Made by a program: the position numbers and the translations under genes. Positions 1-9,470 of a DNA stretch of 64,000 nucleotides are shown piece after piece (the first letter of the stretch is position 1; the number at the start of each line of letters is the position of its first letter). Source of the stretch: Plantago major (Eukaryota > Streptophyta > Magnoliopsida > Lamiales > Plantaginaceae). Where the stretch lies: assembly GCA_026545765.1 (NCBI GenBank), contig CM048841.1, positions 63,103,608 to 63,167,607 of the forward strand, given 5' to 3'. The notes under the pieces are model-generated. The model did not search any database. It was not told the DNA's origin and saw only the letters and a program-made list of their open reading frames with translations.

Positions 1-291
1 CGAAGTTCTACTTAACCAGGTTTTTCTGCATGAGGTCTAGTCTCGTCACTAGTGGCACTAACCTTGGCACACTGAAACGTGCCATCAGCACTATCGTCTA
101 CCCTACCCGGCACGCTAAGCGGGGCCAATTTACGGAAGACTGTGTGCCAATTGGCACCAACACATTACCAGATAAGCCTGCATAATCAAATTTTGGTTAC
201 AGAGGGCATGACACACGAGATGAATCAACAGGATACTGGCAATAAAATTGGCATGCAACAGTACAAAGGAGAATTGTTTCAACTAAGAACG
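1..291. other. Unassigned left edge, possibly internal Tat sequence
   Basis: No recognisable protein or repeat. The segment ends exactly where the family A copia LTR begins at 292. After removing the nested insertions it would be continuous with 21518-21568 and then 37211 onward, where the 3' end of a Tat element lies, so it may be more of that element. This is inferred from nesting only. Confidence 0.3.
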
Positions 292-433
292 TGTTAGGAA
301 ATTGTTAAGATTCTGTTAAGAATATCTGTTTAGATTTTGATCAGCAACCTTATGACTTATCTTAGCTCAGAAAGGTGATTACTACTCTTGGTTCACTTGA
401 ACATTGTATGAAAGGAAACCCACTAAGTATGAT
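292..433 (+). mobile_element. Left piece of a family A copia LTR (continues at 20041)
   Basis: Starts with TGTTAGGAAAT, the same LTR start seen (reverse complement) at 22942 and 37205 and in variant form at 46852. It contains the same stretch as 46861-46975, including TTTTGATCAGCAACC and CTCAGAAAGGTGATTA. The LTR is cut after ATGAT at 433 and resumes with ATGAT at 20041, so an element inserted here. No internal region of the same copy follows its far end, so it is best read as a solo or truncated LTR. Confidence 0.85.
429..433. repeat. Target-site duplication ATGAT (mate at 20041-20045)
   Basis: ATGAT directly precedes the TGTAAAACCCC start of the Tekay-like element and directly follows its GGGCGTTACA end. 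A 5-base direct duplication is what an LTR-element integrase leaves, which fixes both element ends. Confidence 0.9.
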
Positions 434-2646
434 TGTAAAACCCCAAATTTTTTTTCGTTTTATTATTTATTATTATTTTATTTTTAAAAAAAATATTGAA
501 AATTATATTTTTTGTACGATCACCATGTTCGGTTATCACCCCAGGAATCGATTTCGTATTTTTCTAGAATTTATTTACGAGCTAACTAGAGTCCAGAGTA
601 TTTTGGGTTTATAATTGTATATAATGCCCAATATACCCTTGCCAAGTTCAAACAGACTCGACTCTATTGTTCTTCTGCGCTTCAGTTCCTCTTCCTATTC
701 AAACTCTTCTTCATCTCCTTGTTCCTTCCGAACTCTACCACAAAAAATCCATATATCTAAGCCTTCTCCTCACTCATAATTCTCAAACGTAATCCACTCT
801 AAACCTAGCAGCCAAAAATTCGTCAATCTTTGTCCATTCATCTTCGTTCTCCGCCCATCGATTTCGTTCGGTAAGCTTTTGACCTCAACCTTTGATTTCC
901 TTCGTCCCTATATCACTTTCTAACTAAAGAACGTTGTTCTTGGCTTCTACTTAGAATCAATTGCAAAGGTTTGAGAGTTTCGATCCGTTCGTTCGCATTC
1001 TAGCTTGCTTTCCTTCATCTTCGGGTAAGCATCAAATCTTCCATTCCTCGTGTTTCTCAGTTCTGGGAGGTTTGGGTTGCGTGATCATGTTGTTTCTTGA
1101 TAATTTGAGTTGTTTTTTTTTGGTGGCCATAGTCGTACTCTGTTTTTTGTCCAGCATGCTCTGTTTTCTTGATTTCTGGTTAGTGTTTGGAGTGAAGTAT
1201 AGTTGTTTTGAGTTTTGTAATTGATTTTAGTAGTTAGTAATTACGTGATTTGGTGCTTGCATAAAATTGAGTTCTTTAGAGTATAGTTTATTTTTTTCTA
1301 AGCATCCATGTAAATCCAGGAATATGTGACTTCTCTGAATCTGATCCGCATGAATGTATTAGCATGCTCTGTTTTATGTTTTATGTTTTCTGTTTTGGTC
1401 TATGAACTGTTAGCGAAATTATTTGGCTGTGTCTGCAACTTCTATGAACAAATTCCTTGTAGCCGAGTGGTCTGCTGAAGGAGCAGGCTGGTTAGAGTTC
1501 TGGGTATCCAACCCCTGCTACCCATTTTATTTTGTTTGTCTTCAGTTTGTTTTGTTTCTTATTCACAAAATTGTTAAAACTAATTAGATTAAATATTTAA
1601 TTAATTGACAATCCTTTGGTTATAATTAAATGTTATCACATGGTTTGCTCTTTTGCGATTATTTTTCTTTTTATCTAATATGTGGTGCTTATTTACGCTT
1701 ATGTTCTTGGTCGTTTTAGTTAGACTCGAGAGTCGTAGGTTTTAAAGGGGTACATGGTTCTTATAGTTTTAGATTGATTTCTTACAAGTCGGTACCTTAT
1801 TCAGGAACTCCGTACTCTGAGATTTTACAAGGAACGTTTAAGGTGAGTGTTCTTAAACCGTTTGCGAAAACCAAGGAAGTACTTGCTTGTATATGTATAT
1901 GTATTGCATCAAAGATTCTGACTCATTCTTTTCAAACATTGCATAAAAATTGATTTGTCATCGCTTCTGCTCAAATAAAAATATGTATATATTGTATATG
2001 ATATTGCTTCGATTGATTGATTGTTTTGGTGAAGTTTTCGGTTAGGGTATACTCATTGCATTTTCGGACAGTGGTGACTGTCAATGTGTTTGTGGGTTGC
2101 TCTGGCTTACTTCTCTTTGACGCGAGGCAGGAGACGCTGAGGTCTTAGAGGTAGTAGTGTACCACCCCGTACCATGGAGGGTATTGATTGATTGAGTGGA
2201 GAGATAAGGGCTCGGATTGGGGTTATAAGGAGCGGCACCAACGAACGATTGATTGCATTGTTATTGCTTCGTTATAGATATGATTATTATTTTTGGATTG
2301 TGTTATGAATTTCCTATTGATATGTTAATTCCCATTGTCACACACGAACATCACTGAGATTTTTGTTTCACACTCTTTCGTTTTCCTTCTTTGTAGATTC
2401 CGGAGTTTAGTGGAAGACCGAGTCGGGTAGACGTTTAGCAACTAGAGTGAGAGATGGGATTTAACTGGGATTTTGTACCTTTTAGCTTGTGAAAAACTTG
2501 TCTAATTACCGCTGCTTTCAAAAACAGTGTCTTTCGCAAGTCAATTATTAGATTTTAGCTTCTCAAAGTTTTTAGATTGTCTCTTCGTTATTGTTTTAAC
2601 GCCCATGTTCTTTTTAAAATTAGTGTAATTTTTTCGGGGCGTTACA
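434..2646 (+). repeat. 5' LTR of the Tekay-like element
   Basis: 2.2-kb LTR bounded by TG and CA. It matches 3315-3659 joined to 18245-20040 nearly base for base. It contains several short frames but none looks like a gene. A tRNA-like patch lies at about 1459-1521 (see findings). Confidence 0.9.
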
Positions 2647-2648
2647 GT

Positions 2649-2660
2649 TGGTATCAGAGC
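2649..2660 (+). other. Primer-binding site for initiator tRNA-Met
   Basis: TGGTATCAGAGC, complementary to the 3' end of plant initiator tRNA-Met, starts two bases after the LTR end. This is the usual primer of Tekay/Del and many copia elements. Confidence 0.9.
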
Positions 2661-3314
2661 TTGAGTTTTTACTCGAGCTATACCGGGATATGATTTTCGG
2701 ACCTTGGGATTGTGAGTGAGGTGTCTAAAGTTGCTGAACCTAGGATGTGTCTATCTTGTTGAGTGGTTCTTGAGATGTCGCCATGTTTTTATTCCATGAA
2801 AGTGATTGATTTGCAAATACTACAAGTTTTTGTGTACCTCACTTATATGACTCTAATTTTTGCATGACTTAATTGCTTCTGATATTCGCTATTATATGAT
2901 AAAGTGTTACTTGCTTGTGCTTTATAGCGTAAACTTTGCATGTTACATGTTATCAATTAGGGGACCAATATTTGACTAGAGTTAGTATAGATCTCTTGTA
3001 GGCGGCCGACTACATAGTGAACATTCTAACTATAGTCAATAGAGGATCGCTACTTGATTGCATGCTTAGGTATTTGCGCATTTTACGTAATTTGAGCTTT
3101 GATGATGAATATCGCATGAACTCAAAATTGATTTTGGTGGATTATATAGTTATAATTTCTCCCTGTCTACAGATTAAAGGTTACTAGAATGTGTTTCTTT
3201 TTATGCTAATGTTTGTTCTGTTAATTGCGCATTATAGTTGCGCATTACTAGAATGTGTACTTTTTATTCCGTAGATTAGAATTTGGGGACCAAATTCCTT
3301 TAAGGACGGGAGAA
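2661..3314 (+). other. Non-coding interior with 3' purine tract
   Basis: No frame of note on either strand. It ends with a purine-rich tract, AAGGACGGGAGAA at 3302-3314, immediately before the 3' LTR; this is the expected plus-strand primer. Nothing else is recognisable in these 650 bases. Confidence 0.8.
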
Positions 3315-3659
3315 TGTAAAACCCCAAATTTTTTTTCGTTTTATTATTTATTATTATTTTATTATTAAAAAAAATATTGAAAATTATATTTTTTGTACGA
3401 TCACCATGTTCGGTTATCACCCCAGGAATCGATTTCATATTTTTCTAGAATTTATTTACGAGTTAACTGGAGTCCAGAGTATTTTGGGTTTATAATTGTA
3501 TATAATACCCAATGTACCCTTGCCAAGTTCAAACAGACTCGACTCTATTGTTCTTCTGCGCTTCAGTTCCTCTTCCTATTCGAACTCTTCTTCATCTCCT
3601 TGTTGCTTCCGAACTCTACCACAAAAAAATCCATATATCTAAGCCTTCTCCCCACTCAT
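3315..3659 (+). repeat. 3' LTR of the Tekay-like element, first part
   Basis: Matches 434-778 with about ten differences. It stops at CTCAT where Tat I is inserted; the remainder is at 18245-20040. Confidence 0.9.
3655..3659. repeat. Target-site duplication CTCAT (mate at 18245-18249)
   Basis: CTCAT precedes TGTTGAGGGTG and follows TATCAACA at 18244. The undisturbed 5' LTR has a single CTCAT at the same place (about 774-778), which confirms the empty site. Confidence 0.95.
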
Positions 3660-4596
3660 TGTTGAGGGTGTAACTCCCCAACTACTTAGATATTATTCAA
3701 CTCCACTAATGAGTGCCAAGGTAAGAAGCTCCGTATGCGATAAGAGCCAATCCGTAAGAACCAGCGACCAACTACTTGGACAAGTGACTTGAGTGGGGGG
3801 GGGGGGGGTTAGTACCCGGTTTGCTAAGCGTCAAACCGGTTAGAGACTTTACTCGAGAGTGACTGAAGATCTCCTCTGTATAATGCTCGGGATTAGGTTC
3901 GTGAAGTGACTTACCTCTTGTATGGGGATGTGTGCCTTATTTATAGGCTATCATCAAAATGGGAGGTCTTTCTAGGATTGCGCCAAGTGTAGGGCTACGA
4001 TTGAGCCACCAAGGCATGTCTTAGGCCAATAGCCCAATAATGATGCTTAGCCCATGCCAATGTTGGGATTTAGGGGTACTTTAGTCATTATTGGGAGAGT
4101 TTTAGAGGATGTGACCAGATCTGCCGAGATCCCCTGTTCGGAGAGGTTGGTCCGGATGCCAGGTCCGGACCACATTGGGTTGTCAGATGAGGAAGTTATC
4201 CTAAGTCTGCCCATTACTTCCGACTCGGAGCCCAAGGTTTGGATATCCTACTCTCTGGTGCATGCCTGCTTAGTTACTTGTGAGACTTGTCCTGTCTGAT
4301 CCGAATGGTCGTCCGTTTCGGAGGTCTTGGGTCGGAGAAAGTACTGTCCAAGCACTAAGTCTCCTTTCCCAGAGAGGCTCGGACCAAGGTGGGTCGAACC
4401 TGAGGTTCCTGGGTCGGACCTTAGTAGGCTCCAGATCCTTTTGCTCCTCTTTAAGGTGGTCCGGACCATGGTTGGTCAGCCCGGATCGGACCGTCGGATC
4501 GGACTAAAGTGTCTCGGATCCATTTGATGACTTAGGTCGCCTTAGAATTCGTTCCAAGGTCCTTTATGACGGATTGGACATATTTTTGTATCAACA
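3660..4596 (-). repeat. Tat I 3' LTR
   Basis: 937-base LTR, TGTTGAGGGTG to TATCAACA on the plus strand, matching 17296-18244. In element sense a TATA box (CCTATAAATAAGG, plus-strand 3936-3948) gives a plausible promoter. A poly-G run at about 3797-3809 differs in length between the LTRs. The LTR is rich in TCGGA/TCCGGA words. Long overlapping frames within it (4047-4527) are side effects of GC-rich sequence. Confidence 0.93.
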
Positions 4597-4614
4597 TATG
4601 TCCCCCTAGTTTCC
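4597..4614 (-). other. Tat I polypurine tract
   Basis: On the minus strand this reads GGAAACTAGGGGGACATA directly before the 3' LTR. The same purine tract precedes the Tat II LTR at 38083-38100, showing both belong to one lineage. Confidence 0.85.
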
Positions 4615-5264
4615 AAGTATCTTAGTAGAAGATAGATGTGGAACTATTGGTTTTGGGAAGCTGTTGAGGAAGGATCCATTTCTTCAGTCCAATCCGTTTC
4701 AATGAGTTGAAAAAAGGTGTAATCCGTACTTCGGGTGGCCATTGACTTAGTCTCTCTCCCCCCCCCCATTTCTTTTTTCAACGCTGTTGCCGTCCGAGGG
4801 ACAGGGTCCGAAGTGCAACAATGTTTGAAAAAGAAAAAAGGGTATTTGTAAGCGAGACCAAGTCCAGGCTCCGAACATCGGTAAAGTGCCCTTGAAAAGC
4901 TACGAGCTAGACCGTAGGTACTTTTCCCATCCCAACCAAGCTCTGTAGTCAAGAGGAGGTCCGAAGGATAATCGCTCGAGTGTACGAGGTTCCTTGTATG
5001 GGCAAGTTATGATTGTTTAAAAAGCTGCGATACGTCCGATGAGAGGATCATCCGGGACTCTCATGTTGTCTTTCGCCCGAAAGTGGGAGAGTTTCGCCCG
5101 AAAGTGGGAGAGTTGTTGTATTCGTCTATCGGCGAGGTAAATTCGTTGTACCAATCCGTCATTTCACTTGGTATAATTGTACTATGCCGTTGGATGGACT
5201 TCGATCTACGATTGAGATTTAATCCCGAAAAATCGCGACGGTTGGAGTTCCAAATATGACCCCC
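4615..5264 (+). other. Region between Tat I LTR and the opposite-strand promoter
   Basis: No supported gene. It includes a C-run at about 4762 and a short direct repeat of TTTCGCCCGAAAGTGGGAGAG (about 5070 and 5093). It probably serves as 3' untranslated region for the element and upstream promoter for the opposite-strand gene. Confidence 0.5.
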
Positions 5265-5704
5265 TATAAATAGAGGTTTGGTCGTCTCACTTTCTCACCG
5301 TTTAGAGAGAGAATTTTTGCATTCTTAGTATCTCCGAAGCAACTACCAGCAATCCAAAGCGAGCAACGAGAGGTTCGAAGCACGTGATCCCGTACGAAGT
5401 CAAGTCAGTTCCATCCAATCATCCGAGTCCAAGTAAGTTTAGTTGTCTCGTCTTATGATTAAATTTTCTCTGTTGTCTTTCATCTTCAAGTTGCTCGGAT
5501 GCATGCTCATGATGTGTAGTATAGTTGATAACCAATACGTCCTTGATGTTGACGAACACCGAATAAGCGTCGTACTGACTCCGAACTAACTTCGGCTGGT
5601 AAAGCTACTGGTTTGGGCCATAAGCTCGACAATTTTAATATACATAAACGGCCTCTCGGACTGCCATCTTAAAGCTTACGAAATTGCTCTCTCCTTTCCC
5701 TAGG
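5265..5704 (+). promoter_or_regulatory. Promoter, leader exon and leader intron of the Tat I opposite-strand gene
   Basis: TATAAATA at 5265-5272 is followed by a pyrimidine-rich start region (CTCACTTTCTCACC). A strong donor GTAAGT lies at 5433 and an acceptor, CCCTAG, ends at 5703, one base before ATG 5705, so a 271-base leader intron is likely. Tat II has the same arrangement on its minus strand (TATAAATAG at about 37492-37500, then a shared TCACTTTC...CAC segment, then AAGTAAG near 37400). Conservation in a second element supports a real promoter. The direction is opposite to gag-pol. Confidence 0.7.
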
Positions 5705-7237
5705 ATGTCCGAGAGTGATAGCCAAAACCGATCCGAGGCCGAGGGATACGTCTCTGAAGTGACATCTTTATTCGATAGCTCCGAGGAGATTGAGATTGTA
5801 GATGACGATGAAGTAGTGGAGCTGGAACAATCACCTCATCCGAGCCAGGAAGAGCCCGAGGTAAGTTCCTTACTTCGGTTAGTTGTTCCGGGTTCAGGGT
5901 CTCCGAAGCGTCGGGATTACCTGCGAGTGTCTAATGTGCAGGGTACTGGTGCGGCTCAAGAAACAAGCTCGCGAGTTGTGGGAACTCATCGTCCGGGTCG
6001 TGCTGGACAAGTATCCGAACTGCCGGTAGAGATCCGATCCCTCATTCACAATCTAGGTTATAATTTTAGGAGTAACCCTAACCAAATTCCGTTCATTCCG
6101 GATCCACAGGAGCCGAACATCGAGGAGGTGCATGATACCTCGGAGGTACCTCCTGAGTTAGGTACATTTGAGGAAGGTGAAGAGGATCGGGTGCAAATTG
6201 TTGTACCTCTTCGGACCATCGTAGAGTTGGCCTCTTCGTCCGAGGAAGATGATGCAGAAGAAGATCATCGGGCCGAAGATGCTGGTTCCGAAGAAGAGGA
6301 AGAAGCAATGCTGTCTGTGCATGTTTATCGGAGGGCCTCTGTTGGTGAAGCAGGTCCGAGCCATCAACACACGGAGGAGGACTTGCTTGAGGGGCTTAAG
6401 AGGGGCGAGGACGTATACCATGTAAAGTTTCATCGGTCAAGGGATGAAGTGACTCATCCCGACCCGGAAGGAGAGTTGAATGAGGAAAGTTTCTTGCCCA
6501 CTTGTCCTTCAATCATCCGGGCCGATGAGGTGGGCGAGCTCCGGAGGAGGTACGAAATTCCGGAGTGTGTGGAGATCCTTATCCCGGACGAGGCACACGC
6601 ATTCTACAATCCGCCGCCAGGATACATGTGTATCCACGAGATAAGTCTACATTGTGGTTGGCGACTGCCAGTATCGTCCGAATTCCTTGAGATCCTGAAC
6701 CACATGGGGTTGAGCCCTCACCAGATAATCCCCAACTCGCTCGGAAATCTGATGTGCTTCGGGGTCCTGTGTAGATATAAGGGAATCCCCCTGACTTTTG
6801 ATAATTTCCGAAAGCTTTTTAATGTTAGTGTAAGTAATAGGAATACGTTGTTCTATACGTTCGTATGTCGTCAAGCATATACGTTTTTTGTTGATCCTCT
6901 CTCCTCATTGGGAATCCATTGGTGGAAGAGATACATCTTTGTCCGGCCGGCTCTGAAACAAGGGCAATCCGAGGCGGAGAGGCCGAAGTGGCAGTTTGAG
7001 AAAAAGTTCTTCCGAGGCAAGCTGCCAAACTGGAAGCCACCGGCCCGGAACGTCCCTTTGTGGATGCAAGCTCTCCATCGAAATCAGGAGCCGGAGAAAT
7101 ACTTCTTCCGAGGGTTGATATGTCAGCCTCTTCCGTACTTGGCTGGTTTGTCCGAGCCCAGTTTTTGCGATAATATGGTGGACTTGAGTAAGTGCGCTGT
7201 CTTTGACACGGGCTCGGTTGTCCGAGTCGGTCCGTAG
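5705..7237 (+). CDS. Opposite-strand Tat protein, N-terminal and conserved domain
   Basis: About 510 residues from ATG 5705, chosen because it follows the acceptor; an upstream in-frame ATG at 5684 would lie in the intron. Residues 1-250 are acidic and low in complexity (runs of Glu/Asp/Ser). From about residue 270 a globular domain includes IPDEAHAFYNPPPGYMCIHE, LPVSSEFLEILNHMGLSP and NSLGNLMCFGVLCRYKG. This pattern fits the plant 'putative gypsy type transposon' domain (Pfam Transposase_28), found in opposite-strand frames of Tat elements. Despite the name, no transposase activity is known and no catalytic motif is visible; its role is unknown. A donor GTAAGT at 7188 and acceptor ending at 7306 (119 bases) suggest the true exon ends at 7187. 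Confidence 0.75.
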   Translation: MSESDSQNRSEAEGYVSEVTSLFDSSEEIEIVDDDEVVELEQSPHPSQEEPEVSSLLRLVVPGSGSPKRRDYLRVSNVQGTGAAQETSSRVVGTHRPGRAGQVSELPVEIRSLIHNLGYNFRSNPNQIPFIPDPQEPNIEEVHDTSEVPPELGTFEEGEEDRVQIVVPLRTIVELASSSEEDDAEEDHRAEDAGSEEEEEAMLSVHVYRRASVGEAGPSHQHTEEDLLEGLKRGEDVYHVKFHRSRDEVTHPDPEGELNEESFLPTCPSIIRADEVGELRRRYEIPECVEILIPDEAHAFYNPPPGYMCIHEISLHCGWRLPVSSEFLEILNHMGLSPHQIIPNSLGNLMCFGVLCRYKGIPLTFDNFRKLFNVSVSNRNTLFYTFVCRQAYTFFVDPLSSLGIHWWKRYIFVRPALKQGQSEAERPKWQFEKKFFRGKLPNWKPPARNVPLWMQALHRNQEPEKYFFRGLICQPLPYLAGLSEPSFCDNMVDLSKCAVFDTGSVVRVGP

Positions 7238-7306
7238 CTTGTCTAGTTTGTAATTATGTTGTAAATTCTTGTGTATTCTGCAACTTACTGACATTCGGAT
7301 GTGTAG

Positions 7307-7675
7307 CCTTTTGGTTCGAGTACACGATGGCCACCATGCGCGAGCTGAAGCGACAACAAAATGCTGCGCAACGTAGGGAGATGGAAGAGGGTTCTCGGAC
7401 CCAGATCATCAAAACCTCCACCGTGCTCCCAATGGAAGAGCCGAGGAACGCGGCTACGTTTCGAGTGGAAGAGTCCCGGAGGGCCGCTGCGGGCGAGGAA
7501 GCCCAAACCATACCGACGCCAGACAAGGGAAAGGTGGCTGGTTCAAAGGGCTCAAGGAAACCTCCAAGATCCGTATCTCGAGATCCGCCTGCCAGTGGCT
7601 CGAGCGCTGCAGCAGGGAAAAAGCGTGCTTCCGAAGGGCCGATCCCTCCAGCCAAGAAGGGAAAGGGGAAGGTGA
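7307..7675 (+). CDS. Opposite-strand Tat protein, basic linker exon
   Basis: Opens after the acceptor at 7306 and stays in frame with the upstream exon. It encodes a charged, low-complexity stretch starting around MATMRELKRQQ and ending in Lys/Gly-rich sequence (PAKKGKGK). A donor GTGAGT follows at about 7673. The charge and PAKKGKGK resemble nuclear-targeting regions, which is inference. A further probable intron lies around 7764-7841 (GTGAGT to TTGTTAG), in a stretch where the frame is hard to follow. Confidence 0.55.
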
Positions 7676-8008
7676 GTGATGCGCCCGTGAGTTGATCTTT
7701 GAAGTTGCTCGGTTGGTCACTGCCGGAGCTTGGCGTGTCAGCGAGCTAGCCGCTCAACGCAAGGTGAGTGTAATAAATTCCTTAATTATTTTGCATCTTC
7801 ATGTGGTTCGGAGACATCTAACTTCTTCGATGCTGGTTGTCTTGTTAGCTTACTGCTGTTGTGGAAGCGTGCTCCTTGGTGGCGGGTCGGAGGGCTACAT
7901 TAGAAGAGGATTTGGCAAAGGCTGAGGCTGCACGGGCGATTGAGACGGCTCGGTTAAACAGTACATCCGAGCGTCTAAAAAAGCCTGTAAACCGAAGAGG
8001 CAGCCAAA

Positions 8009-8710
8009 ATGAAGAGCGCCATACTATCCTTGGAGACTGACTTGAAAGTTCAACAAGATAGCTTGGACGAGTTTGTTGGCGTCTCTCGGACGTTCAAAGA
8101 TCTGATGCTCAGCGAGCTGCTTGGGGTCCGGACAAGAGCTGTTCAAGATTTCCTGGCGTCGGACTCCTACAAGTTTGTGCTCGAGTCCAAATATGACGAG
8201 GCTCGGCAGGATGGGTTCGATGCTGCTGTGGGTCAGTTCCGGAGTAAAGGTGTGATTCCGAGTGATTATGACTTGGAGGCTGAAGGAGTGTCTGCCTTCA
8301 AAGAAAGCGATGGTGCGGACTTTGCTCCTGAGGGCGTCTCGGATGAAGACTTTCTCCAATGCGAGTTTGTGGAGCTGGTGTGTGATGAGACGGAGAGCAA
8401 GAAGTATAATCATGGCGGTCTGTACCTTCCCCACTTTGTTCCTCGGGTGCTCATGTCCAGTGTCTTCGTTCCTTTGGAGGATCACTTGGAGAACAACCGA
8501 GACTGGTTGACCCTGCCTGGGCCTGTTCGTGGTTTCGATCGCGATCTGCATTTGATGCAGCGATGTCCGGCCTTCCTGAAGGAGGTTCAAGCTCGGAGAG
8601 AAAGGAGGATGGCTCAGGGATCCAAAGAACAAAGTCAAGCTCCTCCGGAGAGGGATGTTGGAGGTCCCTCTCGATCTCAGCCTGGTTCGTCCGAACGACG
8701 TAGGCAGTGA
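8009..8710 (+). CDS. Opposite-strand Tat protein, C-terminal coiled-coil domain
   Basis: About 230 residues. The first ~60 are helical and coiled-coil-like (LSLETDLKVQQDSLDEFVG). A conserved block follows, containing RQDGFDAAVGQF, AFKESDGADF, EFVELVCDETE and KYNHGGLYLPHFVP. The same blocks recur on the minus strand of Tat III (63694-63487 and 62288-62180: RQDGFDAAIGQL, AFKEADDSDF, EFVEHVCEETE, KYNHGGPYLPSFV), so the protein has been kept in at least two Tat families. The C-terminal tail is Arg/Ser/Pro-rich and ends just before a GGGGTATGCCCC palindrome also present in Tat III (about 61959). The start here is not certain; the exon probably begins farther upstream. Confidence 0.65.
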   Translation: MKSAILSLETDLKVQQDSLDEFVGVSRTFKDLMLSELLGVRTRAVQDFLASDSYKFVLESKYDEARQDGFDAAVGQFRSKGVIPSDYDLEAEGVSAFKESDGADFAPEGVSDEDFLQCEFVELVCDETESKKYNHGGLYLPHFVPRVLMSSVFVPLEDHLENNRDWLTLPGPVRGFDRDLHLMQRCPAFLKEVQARRERRMAQGSKEQSQAPPERDVGGPSRSQPGSSERRRQ

Positions 8711-9358
8711 AGACGGGGTATGCCCCGGATCTTGTGTAATAGTGTGCCTTTGGTCCTGGAAACAATGTTGTCCTTTTTGCTCATCATCTTTTTGTAAAAC
8801 CATATACTTTATTCGATGAATGTTATTGGTCCGGGCCTATTGGTGGCTCGGAATTATTTTTGTTGTTGAATTGCTAATGCTCCTGTTTACATACTTGCGC
8901 GTTGAATTCCATATATCTGTTTTAGCTCGTCAACTCTCGTAAATTCGGATAATGGGTCCGAACTCTTGAGGCCCGAAGTGCCTAAGCGTTAATTGCTTTA
9001 AGTGAATGTCCCTTTACTGGCCTGCTGGTTGGTCGGGCATAACATCCATCTGAATCATAACTTTTAACATGAGTAGCCTCGACCAGGAATGGTTCGGAGC
9101 CACGTATTAGAGTGACAGGTTGTGCGAGAGGAAAAGAATTTCCCGACATTGTGGCAAGTAGTGTTGATTCGGATGTTAACTTGGTGTGTTGTTCCGAATC
9201 ATGCTGGCTTGTGATCAGTTAAAAGGATAATCAGTGGAGAGAGTTAGGGTGATTCAATACAAACCGTAGTCGGTACGGATATTAATATGGCAGCCTCGAG
9301 CTGGTACGTCCGAATGAGTAATTTACTCAAAGTGACCGACCGTGTGAATGGATTATTG
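8711..9358. other. 3' flank of the Tat I opposite-strand gene
   Basis: Nothing firmly recognisable. It opens with the GGGGTATGCCCC palindrome (about 8716-8727) shared with Tat III and includes an AT-rich stretch (8790-8900) that could carry 3'-processing signals. Confidence 0.4.
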
Positions 9359-9427
9359 GGTTGGGCCAATAGAAGCCCAAGCGTCAGGCCCATGTTCGGC
9401 CCAAGCCCACTACCGGCGAATGTGGGA

Positions 9428-9470
9428 CACGTGGCTGCTTCTGATTGGTCCTCCCTTTCTATATATACCC
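9428..9470 (+). promoter_or_regulatory. Second opposite-strand promoter module in Tat I
   Basis: In order: a G-box/ABRE-like ACACGTGGC (9427-9435), an inverted CCAAT box in GATTGGTC (9443-9450), and a TATA box, TCTATATATACC (9458-9469), followed by CTTGGATTGTAC. Tat III has the same order and spacing on its minus strand: GATTGGTC at 61258-61265, CTATAAATACC at 61240-61250, then TTGGCATCGTAC. Upstream, both have clustered GCCCAA/GGGCC words. The module points away from the aORF end toward the tandem repeats, antisense to pol. Function is inferred from conservation only. Confidence 0.6.

Noticed and set aside
79-297. 72-residue frame at the left edge
   Set aside because: No recognisable domain, and it runs across the family A LTR start at 292, so it is not one gene.
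961-1224. 87-residue hydrophobic frame in the Tekay-like 5' LTR
   Set aside because: T-rich LTR sequence gives hydrophobic codons; the other LTR does not keep the frame.
1459-1521. Functional tRNA gene
   Set aside because: The B box is weak, there is no proper anticodon arm and the copy in the other LTR is decayed; kept only as a low-interest observation.
4047-4527. Overlapping frames on both strands, repeated at 17694-18178
   Set aside because: They lie inside the Tat I LTRs, match no protein and exist only because the GC-rich LTR has few stops.
5705-8710. Transposase function for the opposite-strand Tat protein
   Set aside because: The Pfam family name contains 'transposase', but no DDE or other catalytic motif is visible and the element moves by its own pol.
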